NCBI RefSeq assembly: GCF_000369065.1
Contig: NZ_KB849800.1
Coordinates: forward strand, 124,001-188,000
Length of the DNA stretch: 64,000 nucleotides
Direction: 5' to 3'
Source of the DNA: Acinetobacter haemolyticus CIP 64.3 = MTCC 9819
GTDB taxonomy: Bacteria; Pseudomonadota; Gammaproteobacteria; Pseudomonadales; Moraxellaceae
Within the stretch, counting starts at the first letter, position 1, and each line of letters opens with the position of its first letter. Below the pieces are notes generated by a model that saw only the letters and a list, made by a program, of their open reading frames with translations, was not told the origin of the DNA and made no database searches. This document shows positions 1 through 8,845 of the stretch, piece after piece. The translations under genes and the position numbers were made by a program.

Positions 1-1
1 T

Positions 2-70
2 TGGTTAGAAAAACAGTTGCGATTAATTGAGTTAATTGGTTTACAAAATTATATTCAATCTCAAATGTAA
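2..70 (+). CDS. 3' end of an unidentified gene
   Basis: An open frame enters from the left edge and ends at a TAA at 68-70. Only 22 codons are visible (starting WLEKQLRLIELIGL, ending YIQSQM). The frame is followed at once by a strong terminator, as expected for the end of a real gene. Too little remains to name the product. Confidence 0.5.
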   Translation, partial: WLEKQLRLIELIGLQNYIQSQM

Positions 71-77
71 GATATTT

Positions 78-107
78 TAAAAAACTCAGCCTTGGCTGAG
101 TTTTTTG
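78..107. terminator. Bidirectional rho-independent terminator
   Basis: An 8-bp stem, ACTCAGCC/GGCTGAGT with a TT loop, is flanked by an A-run on the left and a T-run on the right. It can stop the partial rightward gene and the leftward peroxiredoxin gene that converge here. Confidence 0.85.
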
Positions 108-112
108 TACAA

Positions 113-697
113 TCATGATTTATTTTTTTGCAAGGTTTTTAGGTCTTTTAGAACCTGATCAGCATGAGTTTGTGTATTAACACTCGTATAGTGATATATC
201 ACCGCACCTTTTGGATCAATTAGAAAGCTTTCTCGTTTAGCGATTTTAGTAATACCTAGATTTCTCACGATGCCAAATTTTCCAGCAAGCGTTCCTTTTT
301 CATCTGCCAGAATTGGAAAGGGTAAGCCTAGCTTTTCTGAAAATTTTTGATGTGAAGCAACATCGTCTAAACTGGCGCCTAGTACAACAGCATTTGATTG
401 TAAAAACTCAGGGTAGAGTGCTTTGAATTGATTGGCTTCTTGAGTACACCCAGCTGTGTCATCTTTGGGATAAAAATAAAGTACGATCCACTTACCTTTA
501 TATTGATCTAGGGTATGCCATTTGCCATTTTGATCTTGTAATTTGAAATCTGGTGCTGAGTGTCCAACCCATTCTTTTTGTGCTGTATTCTGTTTAGAAA
601 ACAAAGTATTTTGTGCGGAGCTTAAACTGGGTGTAGTCAATAAAAACAGTGAACTACACACTATAAGAACTTTGGACTTTATTGTATTCATCATCAT
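113..697 (-). CDS. Exported peroxiredoxin of the Bcp/PrxQ type
   Basis: Thiol peroxidase of the AhpC/TSA, thioredoxin-fold superfamily, which reduces hydroperoxides. The N-terminus (about residues 1-28, ending SLSSA) is a typical Sec signal peptide, so the enzyme should act in the periplasm, whereas E. coli Bcp is cytoplasmic. The active site PKDDTAGC fits PxxxTxxC, with Cys84 as the peroxidatic residue. The Bcp resolving cysteine five residues later is absent (TQEAN follows) and the mature part has no other cysteine, so it looks like a one-Cys enzyme. Three ATG codons stand in a row. A GAG-like ribosome site suits the third (A at 691) better than the first. It is followed by the shared terminator. 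Confidence 0.85.
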   Translation of the reverse strand: MMMNTIKSKVLIVCSSLFLLTTPSLSSAQNTLFSKQNTAQKEWVGHSAPDFKLQDQNGKWHTLDQYKGKWIVLYFYPKDDTAGCTQEANQFKALYPEFLQSNAVVLGASLDDVASHQKFSEKLGLPFPILADEKGTLAGKFGIVRNLGITKIAKRESFLIDPKGAVIYHYTSVNTQTHADQVLKDLKTLQKNKS

Positions 698-855
698 GAT
701 CTCAACGTATGATAGAAATCTACTTTAGCAAATTTAGAAATTTGATGTGTTAGTAAATTTTTTATAGTTATTTTACGTTTTATCTAACAAAACTATTGAT
801 AGATCTAGAAAATAGTGATGTGAAAAGAAGATATAATTTTTTTAAGTTTGAATGA

Positions 856-1590
856 TTGGGTTATAAGTTGAAGTATAAAATTTTACTCATCACTGGATGG
901 GGTGGTGGATCTGAATTATTAAAACCTTTACATGACGGATTGGAGCAAAAAGGACATATCGTTGAACGAATTAATATCTTTAATGCGTTAGATCATGAAA
1001 TCCTGCAACAGCATGTTGAGCTTGCAGTAAAATTTGATGTCATTGTGGGATGGTCTCTGGGGGGGCAATTAGCAACAATATTAGTCGATCATATCCAGCA
1101 ACAATATGCAGAACAGAAGATGTTAATCACTTTGGCATCGAATCCATGTTTTGTCATTCAAGCTGATTGGCTTACAGCAATGCCAGTCGAAACTTTTATG
1201 CAGTTTAAGCAATCATTTGAACAGGATGCAATTACTACGCTAAAACGGTTTGGTTTATTGGTGTGCCAAGGTTCAAATTCAGCAAAAAAAGACTTTTTGG
1301 CTATGCAGAAATTGATTCTTCCTCAACCAATTGCATTGCTTCGGGATGGGTTGCAGTTGTTGGAACAATTAAATTTAGTTAAAGTCTATGAAAACTACCA
1401 AGGTAGACAGTTACATGTCTTCGCAGAGCATGATGCTTTAGTTCCTTACCAAGTTGCTCAAAATATCCAGAATTTAGCTGCAAAGAATCAATCTATTGTT
1501 TCGGTTGGTGGTGCATCACATGGTTTTCCATGTTTTATGGTGAATGAAACTGTGCAAATAATTGAAGATTTTATTCAAATGACGGTTTAA
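856..1590 (+). CDS. Alpha/beta hydrolase, BioH-like (candidate pimeloyl-ACP methyl ester esterase)
   Basis: An alpha/beta-hydrolase fold with the nucleophile elbow GWSLGG (Ser67), an Asp in AEHDALVP and a His in GASHGFP. The oxyanion strand LLITGWGG and the segment LRDGLQLLEQL resemble E. coli BioH, which frees pimeloyl-ACP from its methyl ester after BioC has started the chain. bioA-F-C-D lies 300 bases downstream on the same strand, which supports a biotin role. No ATG is usable: the frame opens with TTG at 856, with another TTG at 868. An ATG at 852 runs into a stop. Function is inferred from motifs and context; a generic carboxylesterase is the alternative. Confidence 0.7.
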   Translation: MGYKLKYKILLITGWGGGSELLKPLHDGLEQKGHIVERINIFNALDHEILQQHVELAVKFDVIVGWSLGGQLATILVDHIQQQYAEQKMLITLASNPCFVIQADWLTAMPVETFMQFKQSFEQDAITTLKRFGLLVCQGSNSAKKDFLAMQKLILPQPIALLRDGLQLLEQLNLVKVYENYQGRQLHVFAEHDALVPYQVAQNIQNLAAKNQSIVSVGGASHGFPCFMVNETVQIIEDFIQMTV

Positions 1591-1717
1591 TCTTGCTTGA
1601 ATTGAAAGTTCTCGCAATATATTTTAGATTTTGACAAGTTTAAGATTAAGAGCGATTGAAACTTATTGAACGTTTTTATCATTGTTGAAATTTACTTTGA
1701 GTATTCGCTATCGTGGA

Positions 1718-1810
1718 GGCGACATGGATGTCGCCGTTAGGCTGTGGCATTAAGGACGTGCCATCAGCCTAACAAAAGATTTTTGCTTACTTTTCATCTT
1801 TGAAAAGTAA
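1718..1810. repeat. Three-hairpin intergenic element (candidate dispersed repeat)
   Basis: The 311-base gap before bioA has no gene but carries three adjacent inverted repeats. The first is GGCGACAT-GG-ATGTCGCC (1718-1735). The second is a 14-15 bp stem with one bulge, GTTAGGCTG to CAGCCTAAC (1736-1773). The third is TTACTTTTC with GAAAAGTAA around a 6-base loop (1787-1810). It is more GC-rich than the sequence around it. I have an impression of similar blocks in other Acinetobacter intergenic regions, but that is memory and not checked. No terminator-like T-run follows. Confidence 0.5.
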
Positions 1811-1901
1811 GTCCAGCTGAAGGCTTATCCTGAAATTGGGTGAGTACTTGGAATAACACCATGCAGTACATTGTTAAATATTGGATTTATAGAGGTGTAG
1901 G

Positions 1902-3197
1902 ATGACTGACCTATTTGATTTAGAACATATATGGCATCCCTATACTTCGATGTTAAATCCATTACCATCCTTTAAAGTCAAACGTGCTTATGGTGCAACG
2001 ATTGAATTAGAAGATGGTCGAACTTTGGTTGATGGTATGTCGTCATGGTGGTGTGCGATTCACGGTTATAATCATCCTGAACTTAACAAAGCCATTACTG
2101 ATCAATTGCAAAACATGGCGCATATCATGTTTGGTGGTTTGACGCATGAACCCGCAATTGAATTGGGTAAACTCTTATTAAAAATTACGCCTCCGAGTTT
2201 AGATAAAATTTTCTATGCTGACTCTGGTTCAGTTTCAGTTGAAGTGGCTTTAAAAATGGCAGTGCAATATTGGGCTGCGTTGAATCAACCTGAGAAAACC
2301 AATTTTATTACTACTCGTTCTGGCTATCATGGTGATACTTGGAATGCGATGTCTGTGTGTGATCCTGTCACGGGAATGCATCAGATTTTTGGCTCAAGTT
2401 TACCGAATCGAATCTTTGTACCCGCGCCTCAAAGTCGCTTTGATGGTGAGTGGAATCCACAAGATATTCAAGAACTCAAACAACAGATCGAAGAGCATCA
2501 TCACAGTATTGCTGCACTGATTATTGAGCCAATTGTGCAAGGTGCGGGAGGGATGCGTTTTTATCATCCTAAGTATTTGTGCCAAGCCAAAGAATTATGT
2601 CAGCAATACAATTTGTTGTTGATCTTTGATGAGATCGCAACAGGTTTTGGGCGTACAGGCAAAATGTTTGCTTGGGAGCATGCACAAGTTGAACCCGATA
2701 TCATGTGTATCGGTAAAGGTTTGACTGGAGGCTATATGACATTATCTGCAACATTAACGACTAAACAAGTGGCTGAAACCATTAGTCGTGGCGAAGCGGG
2801 CGTGTTTATGCATGGTCCAACCTTTATGGCGAATCCTCTGGCTTGTGCTGTTGCTCTAAGAAGTACTCAATTATTAGTTGAACAAGATTGGCAGAGCAAT
2901 ATTCAACGTATTGAAAAGATCCTTGTTCAGCAATTAAGTGATTTAGCAGAACTTGATCATGTTGCAGATGTACGTGTATTAGGTGCGATTGGAGTGGTTG
3001 AATTAACCTCTAGTGTTGACATGAAAAGCTTACAGCAGCAGTTTGTTGAACGTGGTATTTGGGTGCGACCATTTGGAAAATTGGTCTACGTGATGCCGCC
3101 GTATGTGATCACCGATGATGAGCTAAATTACTTATTAGTGCAGATGAGTGAAGTGGTGAAAAATATGCAAGGAGTACAAGCTAATGTCCTTGCTTGA
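1902..3197 (+). CDS. bioA: Adenosylmethionine-8-amino-7-oxononanoate aminotransferase
   Basis: Biotin synthesis: a PLP enzyme that moves the amino group of S-adenosylmethionine to KAPA, giving DAPA. At 431 aa it has the family's usual length. Visible signatures are IWHPYTSM at the N-terminus, [15 protein letters not shown], the PLP-phosphate loop [23 protein letters not shown] carrying the pyridine-nitrogen Asp, and GKGLTGG with Schiff-base Lys272. A ribosome site (GAGGTGTAGG) sits just before the ATG. First gene of an overlapping operon; bioF starts inside its last codons. Confidence 0.96.
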   Translation: MTDLFDLEHIWHPYTSMLNPLPSFKVKRAYGATIELEDGRTLVDGMSSWWCAIHGYNHPELNKAITDQLQNMAHIMFGGLTHEPAIELGKLLLKITPPSLDKIFYADSGSVSVEVALKMAVQYWAALNQPEKTNFITTRSGYHGDTWNAMSVCDPVTGMHQIFGSSLPNRIFVPAPQSRFDGEWNPQDIQELKQQIEEHHHSIAALIIEPIVQGAGGMRFYHPKYLCQAKELCQQYNLLLIFDEIATGFGRTGKMFAWEHAQVEPDIMCIGKGLTGGYMTLSATLTTKQVAETISRGEAGVFMHGPTFMANPLACAVALRSTQLLVEQDWQSNIQRIEKILVQQLSDLAELDHVADVRVLGAIGVVELTSSVDMKSLQQQFVERGIWVRPFGKLVYVMPPYVITDDELNYLLVQMSEVVKNMQGVQANVLA

Positions 3198-4338
3198 TCA
3201 TTATGCTGAGCAGCTTGACCAGCTCAAACAGCAAGGTAATTTTCGCCAATTTACTTCAAATCAACAGCAGGGACGATGGATTACTATTCAAGATCGAACC
3301 ATGTTGAATTTGGCATCCAATGATTATTTAGGTTTAGCCGCTGATTTAAGTTTAAGAGAAGAATTTCTTGATACTTTGCAAATCGACCATGCACTGTTTA
3401 GCTCATCTTCTTCACGTTTACTGACTGGAAATTATGCAGAGTACGAGCAATTTGAAAATAGCCTAAGCAAAGCTTTTGGTCGTGCTGCCTTGCTTTTCAA
3501 TAGTGGCTATCACATGAATATCGGTATTTTGCCCGCATTAGCTGATAGTAAAACCGTAATTTTGGCGGATAAACTGGTTCATGCCAGTATGATTGATGGT
3601 ATTCGTCTATCGAATGCTCAATATGTGCGTTATCGTCATAATGATTTGCAGCATTTGGAACAGTTATTGCAAAAGTATCAACAAGATGAGCAAGTTGAAC
3701 GTATTATTGTGGTGACTGAAAGTATTTTTAGTATGGATGGTGATGAAACGGATTTAGCTGCTTTGGTTCAGTTAAAGCAACGTTTTGTCAAAACCATGTT
3801 GTATGTTGATGAAGCTCATGCCATCGGCGTGAGAGGTGAGCAAGGATTAGGTTGTGCTGAGCAATATGGCGTATTGCATCAGATTGATTTCCTTGTTGGG
3901 ACTTTTGGCAAAGCGATTGCTTCAATTGGCGGTTATATTATTTGTGATCCTATCATTCGTGATTATCTTATTAATAAAATGCGTCCCTTGATTTTCAGCA
4001 CAGCGTTACCACCAATCTCGATGGCATGGTCTGACTTTATCTTTAATAAAGTTTTAAATATGCAGCAGCAGCGTCAGCACTTGGCTGAGATCAGTCATTT
4101 TTTACAGCAGGCGGTGATTGCAAAAGGTTTTTCAAGTCCATCGAGTAGCCATATTATTCCAATTATTGTCGGCGAAAGTAATGCAGCGATTGAAAAAGCA
4201 CGTTATGTTCAGCAACAAGGTTTTTATGCCATGCCTGTGCGACCCCCAACAGTACCGCAAAATAGTTCACGTTTGCGTATTTCATTAACGTCTATGGTTC
4301 AAAAAGCAGAATTAGAAAAATTGGTGGAATGTTTGTGA
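3184..4338 (+). CDS. bioF: 8-amino-7-oxononanoate synthase
   Basis: PLP-dependent condensation of pimeloyl-ACP with L-alanine to KAPA, the step before BioA. At 384 aa it shows [32 protein letters not shown] (Asp contacting the cofactor) and GTFGKAIAS with Lys243 as the Schiff-base lysine. Its start overlaps the end of bioA by 14 bases, and its Shine-Dalgarno AAGGAG lies within bioA, so translation is probably coupled. Confidence 0.96.
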   Translation: MSLLDHYAEQLDQLKQQGNFRQFTSNQQQGRWITIQDRTMLNLASNDYLGLAADLSLREEFLDTLQIDHALFSSSSSRLLTGNYAEYEQFENSLSKAFGRAALLFNSGYHMNIGILPALADSKTVILADKLVHASMIDGIRLSNAQYVRYRHNDLQHLEQLLQKYQQDEQVERIIVVTESIFSMDGDETDLAALVQLKQRFVKTMLYVDEAHAIGVRGEQGLGCAEQYGVLHQIDFLVGTFGKAIASIGGYIICDPIIRDYLINKMRPLIFSTALPPISMAWSDFIFNKVLNMQQQRQHLAEISHFLQQAVIAKGFSSPSSSHIIPIIVGESNAAIEKARYVQQQGFYAMPVRPPTVPQNSSRLRISLTSMVQKAELEKLVECL

Positions 4339-5087
4339 GTGTCGATAAAGCTTTAGTCGCTCAACGTTTTGCCAAAGCAGGGCAAAGTTACATTGAGCAT
4401 GCTGTAGTGCAAAAGCAGATCAGTGCACAGTTATTTGAATATCTGAAAGCGTATTGTCCAAAGACTTTTGATTCTGTACTTGAGATCGGTTGTGGGTCGG
4501 GTAATTTAACGCATTTATTTCAGACTCATTTTCAGTTTGATCAATTATTTTTAAATGATCTTTATAAGGATGTTGATCAGCATTTTTCAACGATTCAAAA
4601 TATAGCTTGGTTGATCGGAGATATTGAGCAGCTTGAATTACCATCAGAATTGGATGCGATGATTTCGAGTTCAGCTTTACAATGGATGACTGATCTACCT
4701 GCATTATTACAACGAATTCATGATGCTTTAAAACCGAAAGCTTATTTGGGTTTCTCTACATTTGGTGAAAACAATTTAATTGAAATCAAAAAACTGACTG
4801 GGCAGGGTTTAAATTATTATTCCAGTGAAGTATTGAAACAGAAACTTGAAGAAAATGGCTTTGAGATTGTGTTTATACAAGAAGAACAAAAACATCTATA
4901 TTTTGATGATCCTAAATTAGTTCTGCACCATCTAAAAGCGACAGGGGTGACTGCAACAGCAAAGTCACATCGTTGGACCAAGCAATCTTTACTGCAGTTT
5001 TATTCTGATTATCAACAGTTTCATGATGAGCATGGTTTTCGCCTAACTTATCATCCGATTTACGTGATTGCGCGGAGGAAAGCATGA
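4329..5087 (+). CDS. bioC: Malonyl-ACP O-methyltransferase
   Basis: S-adenosylmethionine-dependent methyltransferase that methylates malonyl-ACP so that it can be elongated to a pimeloyl chain by the fatty-acid enzymes. The Rossmann SAM motif [11 protein letters not shown] is at residues 50-60, and [10 protein letters not shown] is the post-motif region typical of BioC. The ATG at 4329 overlaps the end of bioF by 10 bases; a GTG at 4335 would be an alternative. 252 aa matches E. coli BioC. Confidence 0.93.
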   Translation: MFVSVDKALVAQRFAKAGQSYIEHAVVQKQISAQLFEYLKAYCPKTFDSVLEIGCGSGNLTHLFQTHFQFDQLFLNDLYKDVDQHFSTIQNIAWLIGDIEQLELPSELDAMISSSALQWMTDLPALLQRIHDALKPKAYLGFSTFGENNLIEIKKLTGQGLNYYSSEVLKQKLEENGFEIVFIQEEQKHLYFDDPKLVLHHLKATGVTATAKSHRWTKQSLLQFYSDYQQFHDEHGFRLTYHPIYVIARRKA

Positions 5088-5725
5088 GTGCAGCAATTTA
5101 TTTTGTCAGCGGTATTGATACAGAAATTGGGAAAACTTATGCCACTGGTTATCTCGCCAAAATTTGGACCGAACAAGGGCAGCGTGTTATTACCCAAAAG
5201 TTGGTGCAAACTGGGAATGTCGATGTGTCTGAAGACATCGAAAAACACCGTGAAATTATGGGTAGTGGCTGGTTTCAGGAAGATCATGAAAAATTGACCA
5301 TGCCTGAAATTTTCACTTATCCCGCTTCACCGCATTTGGCAACGCGTTTAGATGGGCGTGAGTTAGATTTTGCCAAGATTGAAGCTGCAACTAAAGAACT
5401 TGCCCAGCGTTTTGATGTAGTGTTGTTAGAAGGTGCTGGTGGTTTAATGGTGCCTTTAACCACAGAGTTATTGACCATTGATTATATCGTTCAACATCAA
5501 TTTCCTGTGATTTTGGTGACTTCTGGACGTTTGGGAAGCATTAACCACACATTGTTGAGTTTAGAAGCTTTAAAAAATCGTGGTTTGAGTTTGCATGCTT
5601 TGGTATATAACTTAAAAGATGAATCGAAAGATCCACTTATTTCTAAAGATACAGCGGATTATTTAAAAGCTTATTTGGCAAAGCATTTTCCTGACGCAGA
5701 ATGGATAGAGTTGGAGAAGTTTTAA
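5084..5725 (+). CDS. bioD: Dethiobiotin synthetase
   Basis: ATP-dependent closure of the ureido ring of DAPA with CO2. The P-loop at residues 10-18 (GIDTEIGKT) is the BioD form, and [10 protein letters not shown] is the conserved loop near the carbamate site. 213 aa. The start overlaps the bioC stop (ATGA). Last gene of bioAFCD. The final step, bioB, is not in this window, so biotin genes are split in this genome. Confidence 0.95.
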   Translation: MSAAIYFVSGIDTEIGKTYATGYLAKIWTEQGQRVITQKLVQTGNVDVSEDIEKHREIMGSGWFQEDHEKLTMPEIFTYPASPHLATRLDGRELDFAKIEAATKELAQRFDVVLLEGAGGLMVPLTTELLTIDYIVQHQFPVILVTSGRLGSINHTLLSLEALKNRGLSLHALVYNLKDESKDPLISKDTADYLKAYLAKHFPDAEWIELEKF

Positions 5726-5761
5726 ATGATTAAAGTTTTATTAGTATGTATTGATTAATAG

Positions 5762-6148
5762 TTAAGTATATTTTTGACGAATTTTATCGATATACTCATG
5801 TATTTTTTTCTTATCGGTTGGATACGTGTCTAGGTAGCACTCGCTTGTTTTTACCAAAGTCTCAAAAAAATTGCAAAGCTCCATAGTTGAGCTTTGCATG
5901 TCCCCCATGAAGAATTGAATATTTATAAATTCTTCTGGGTGATCATAGTCTTGTTCTAAGCCGAAACCACATCCTTCACTTGAAGTGATTCCATATCCGT
6001 TACTAATATGAAATAAGATATTTAAATAATTCATTTTATTTGTAGAAATTGTTTCTTTTAGAATATGGTAAAGATCGTGATATCCATTTACAAAATAGTA
6101 GTTTTGAACGTTTTCTAGCCACATGGAATGGTCATTCTGTTTGGTCAA
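5762..6148 (-). CDS. Hypothetical protein, 128 aa
   Basis: Not recognised. A small acidic soluble protein without signal peptide or membrane segment, rich in aromatic residues, with a central motif NGYGITSSEGCGFGLEQD. Its size, acidity and isolated position in an AT-rich patch between bioD and a lineage-specific gene recall orphan immunity proteins for contact-dependent or polymorphic toxins, but I cannot name an immunity family and no toxin gene is next to it. It converges on bioD without an obvious terminator between them. Confidence 0.6.
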   Translation of the reverse strand: MTKQNDHSMWLENVQNYYFVNGYHDLYHILKETISTNKMNYLNILFHISNGYGITSSEGCGFGLEQDYDHPEEFINIQFFMGDMQSSTMELCNFFETLVKTSECYLDTYPTDKKKIHEYIDKIRQKYT

Positions 6149-6219
6149 TAATGCTTGTAATAGCTTACTTTATTTTTTGTGAGACTATAAGAATTCTTGC
6201 AAGTTAAAATAATAAAAAA

Positions 6220-6240
6220 ACATGTATTTCTAATACATGT
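6220..6240 (-). other. Hairpin with T-run upstream of the 128-aa gene
   Basis: Perfect 9-bp inverted repeat ACATGTATT-TCT-AATACATGT. The A-run to its left becomes a T-run on the minus strand, so it has the form of an intrinsic terminator pointing left, about 70 bases before the start at 6148. It could be an attenuator or a remnant of a lost gene's terminator. Confidence 0.5.
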
Positions 6241-6311
6241 GAAAGTTTTACTGAGGAAAATTTGATATTAATGGGTTCTGGTAAAGTATTTAATTAAAAG
6301 GGTTGATAATC

Positions 6312-6977
6312 ATGAACAAAAATAATTTTATGTGTATGGCTCTATGCCTATTAGGTTTGATCTCGACGACTCATGCAGAAGTGCCGTCAGATAAAACCAT
6401 CATTAGTTGGATCACAAACTTACAAGATTCAAATGCGAATCCTCAGCAAGCTATTCAGATTGATCATACGGAAAAAATAAAATTAATTTCAGGCGAAGAA
6501 GCTTATTTGTCTGGTGTTAGTTTTGAAAATGCTGGGCGTAACTTTTGGGCAGGTTATGTGTTAAGCCGTCCAAAGCTAAAACAAGCAAAAATTTTAAAAG
6601 AGTTTGGTGGTCAATCGAATACATTTAAAGTTCATCCAACGATGTATAAAGGTAAATCGATAGAACTGGTTGAAATCGAAAGTGCTGGGTCGGGACAAGG
6701 AACTGTTGAAGCTACTAAAAGTTTAGTTTATTTGAGTCAATGGAATGCCAAGTTGATTACTGAAGTTCAGGAGTCTTCGAATGCTGGTCGTTATGACGAA
6801 AAACTTGATGCAGAAGATTGTCGTTCAGGATCAGATAATACGGGTTATTTAAATATAATGCCGTATTCGCCTTACGTTGTGAAAACGACGGTGACAGGAA
6901 ATGCTTGTAATGACAAGCCTAAAGGATACAAAGTAAATAGTTTGGTTCTCCCAATCGTCATAAGTGAAATGAAATAA
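6312..6977 (+). CDS. Hypothetical secreted protein, 221 aa
   Basis: Not recognised. The ATG at 6312 is chosen because AAAAGGG ends 9 bases before it; an in-frame TTG at 6303 is less likely. Residues 1-22 form a clear signal peptide (NNFMCMALCLLGLISTTHA), so the mature protein is periplasmic or secreted. It has a cysteine pair near the C-terminus (AEDCRSG and GNACNDK), possibly a disulfide, and no membrane span. The stop codon overlaps the T-run of the opposite-strand exbD terminator. Confidence 0.65.
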   Translation: MNKNNFMCMALCLLGLISTTHAEVPSDKTIISWITNLQDSNANPQQAIQIDHTEKIKLISGEEAYLSGVSFENAGRNFWAGYVLSRPKLKQAKILKEFGGQSNTFKVHPTMYKGKSIELVEIESAGSGQGTVEATKSLVYLSQWNAKLITEVQESSNAGRYDEKLDAEDCRSGSDNTGYLNIMPYSPYVVKTTVTGNACNDKPKGYKVNSLVLPIVISEMK

Positions 6978-7004
6978 AAAAAGCTAACAAGCGGACTTGT
7001 TAGC
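6976..7004 (-). terminator. Terminator of the tonB-exb operon
   Basis: Perfect 9-bp stem GCTAACAAG-CGGA-CTTGTTAGC (6983-7004). Read on the minus strand it is followed by TTTTTTT (6976-6982), which makes it an intrinsic terminator about 50 bases after the last exbD stop codon. Confidence 0.85.
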
Positions 7005-7052
7005 ATAGGAGGAACTTAGAATTGTGAAGCTTAATAGTAAGTGTTTATTTTT

Positions 7053-7472
7053 CTAGTTATTACTCACGATCCCAATCTTAGTGACTTTGCTTTGCTGAGC
7101 TAATGCCATCACCATGGCAATGTTTTTATATTCTGCTTGAGGATCGGGTTTAAATTTAATTTGATCCTGATCTGTTTTTTGCGCAACAGCGTCAAACAAA
7201 GCCTTTAATGCCTGACGATCAGCAACCGTTTGATCATTCCAAAAAATCAGACCTTGTGCATCGACTCTCAGGTTGATGGTTTCGGGTGGTTTCTCATTGG
7301 TTGGTGGCGGTGGTACGCCATTAGGTAAATTAATATTAATGGCGTTGTTTGGGATTGGAATCGTGATAATGAACATGATCAACAACACTAGCATGACATC
7401 AATTAAAGGTGTCATGTTAACGTCGAGCATCACATCATCTTCACTACTTTTTGGTCCGACATTCATGCCCAT
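7053..7472 (-). CDS. exbD: ExbD-family proton-channel subunit (second copy)
   Basis: Inner-membrane partner of ExbB and TonB that couples proton motive force to receptors in the outer membrane. One N-terminal membrane span (NMTPLIDVMLVLLIMFI) carries the conserved proton-path Asp of the ExbD/TolR family, followed by a periplasmic domain. 139 aa. AAGGAG lies before the ATG. It is 21 bases after the first exbD copy and is the last gene of the unit. The two copies differ clearly in the periplasmic part (for example VPPPPTNEKPPE here), so they may form a mixed complex. Confidence 0.9.
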   Translation of the reverse strand: MGMNVGPKSSEDDVMLDVNMTPLIDVMLVLLIMFIITIPIPNNAININLPNGVPPPPTNEKPPETINLRVDAQGLIFWNDQTVADRQALKALFDAVAQKTDQDQIKFKPDPQAEYKNIAMVMALAQQSKVTKIGIVSNN

Positions 7473-7493
7473 GACTAACTCCTTATCATTTGA

Positions 7494-7919
7494 TTAAGGT
7501 GAACTAGGTGGAGTTGTGACAAATGCAATTTTGCCAATACCCGCTTGTTGGGTGGTACTAATCACTTCATCGATTGCTGCGTAGTGTGTGAGTTGATCAC
7601 CACGAATATGAACCTCTGGTTGAGGGCGCTTTTGCGCCTCAACTTGTAATCGTGCGAGTAACGTTTCTTTATCTGCAACATGCTGTTCATCCCAGAAAAT
7701 ATCACCTGTCTTATTCACTGAAAGTTGAATATTTAGGGGGGTGGTGGCATACGGTGCATTTTTTTCTTCAGGAAGATTTACAGGGACGGTGTGTGTGACC
7801 ACTGGAACAGTGATTAAAAAGATAATCAAAAGTACCAGCATGATGTCCACAAGCGGAGTAGTGTTGATCGTGCCGATCACATCATCATCACTTTGATCTG
7901 AATTTATCATCATGCCCAT
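7494..7919 (-). CDS. exbD: ExbD-family proton-channel subunit (first copy)
   Basis: Same role and architecture as the neighbouring ExbD: one membrane span with the key Asp in NTTPLVDIMLVLLIIF and a periplasmic C-terminal domain of about 90 residues. 141 aa, with AAGGA before the start. Only 11 bases separate it from exbB, so the genes are certainly cotranscribed. Confidence 0.9.
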   Translation of the reverse strand: MGMMINSDQSDDDVIGTINTTPLVDIMLVLLIIFLITVPVVTHTVPVNLPEEKNAPYATTPLNIQLSVNKTGDIFWDEQHVADKETLLARLQVEAQKRPQPEVHIRGDQLTHYAAIDEVISTTQQAGIGKIAFVTTPPSSP

Positions 7920-7930
7920 AATGGTATTCC

Positions 7931-8806
7931 TTATTTAGAATCACGATTGACAGGATTACTGCGTAATTCGCCACTGAGTAAAACTGCATGTAAGTCAGAG
8001 CCAAATGAACGGACATTATCCATGACTGCTTTATTACGACGAGTCAACCAGTTATAGCCAAGTACGGCAGGTACGGCCACAGCTAAACCAATTGCAGTCA
8101 TAATTAATGCTTCACCTACAGGCCCAGCAACTTTATCAATTGATGCTTGGCCTGAAATTCCAATGGCGGTAAGTGCATGATAAATTCCCCAAACAGTTCC
8201 AAATAAGCCAACAAAGGGTGCTGTTGAACCAACTGTTGCTAGAAATGCTAAGCCGTTACCTAAATGACTTTGTACTTTCTCAATTGCACGTTGAATCGAA
8301 ATGGTGACCCAAGTATTAAAATCAATACGTTCTAATAATGTGCCATCATGATGTTTGGTTGAATGAATGCCTTTTTCGGCAATATAACGATAAGAACTAT
8401 TAGGGGCTAAGCTGTCTTTTGCACTATTTAAAGTATCTGCTTCCCAAAAATTACGTTCAGCTTCTATACCATGACGTTTAACTTTACTTTGTTGGAATAC
8501 TTTAGAAAAAATGATGTACCACGTACCAATCGACATCAATACCAAAATAAATAGTGTCGTTTTAGCAATAACATCACCTTCACGCCAAAGTGCTTCTAAT
8601 CCATAAGGGTTATAAGATTCTTGTTCAGTTGCTGGAAGTGGAGGAGGAGTTACTGTCGTTTGTGTAGTTTCATTCGCCGCAACTGTGGTTATAGCAGTTG
8701 TTTGGGTGGTTTCATCTGCCCAGACTGTGCTTAATGGGAGTAAAGTGCTGGTTGAAATTAAACCAATAGCCGCGAATCGAGCGATATATTTTGCTGTTTT
8801 ATTCAT
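7931..8806 (-). CDS. exbB: ExbB/TolQ/MotA-family proton channel protein
   Basis: Core of the TonB motor. The N-terminus is a signal-like segment (ending STVWADE) followed by a Thr-rich linker, so the protein is longer (291 aa) than E. coli ExbB (244). Three membrane spans follow: near residues 75-95 (TTLFILVLMSIGTWYIIF), then GLAFLATVGSTAPFVGLFGTVWGIY, then GEALIMTAIGLAVAVPAVLGY. These are the usual ExbB signatures. GGAGA precedes the ATG. It lies between tonB and two exbD genes. Confidence 0.92.
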   Translation of the reverse strand: MNKTAKYIARFAAIGLISTSTLLPLSTVWADETTQTTAITTVAANETTQTTVTPPPLPATEQESYNPYGLEALWREGDVIAKTTLFILVLMSIGTWYIIFSKVFQQSKVKRHGIEAERNFWEADTLNSAKDSLAPNSSYRYIAEKGIHSTKHHDGTLLERIDFNTWVTISIQRAIEKVQSHLGNGLAFLATVGSTAPFVGLFGTVWGIYHALTAIGISGQASIDKVAGPVGEALIMTAIGLAVAVPAVLGYNWLTRRNKAVMDNVRSFGSDLHAVLLSGELRSNPVNRDSK

Positions 8807-8845
8807 CTTAAATTCTCCAAAAAATTGTTTAATTCATTTGCTTAA

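Noticed and set aside
1871..1877. BirA operator half-site TTGTTAA before bioA.
   Set aside because: The matching second half-site is absent at the expected distance.
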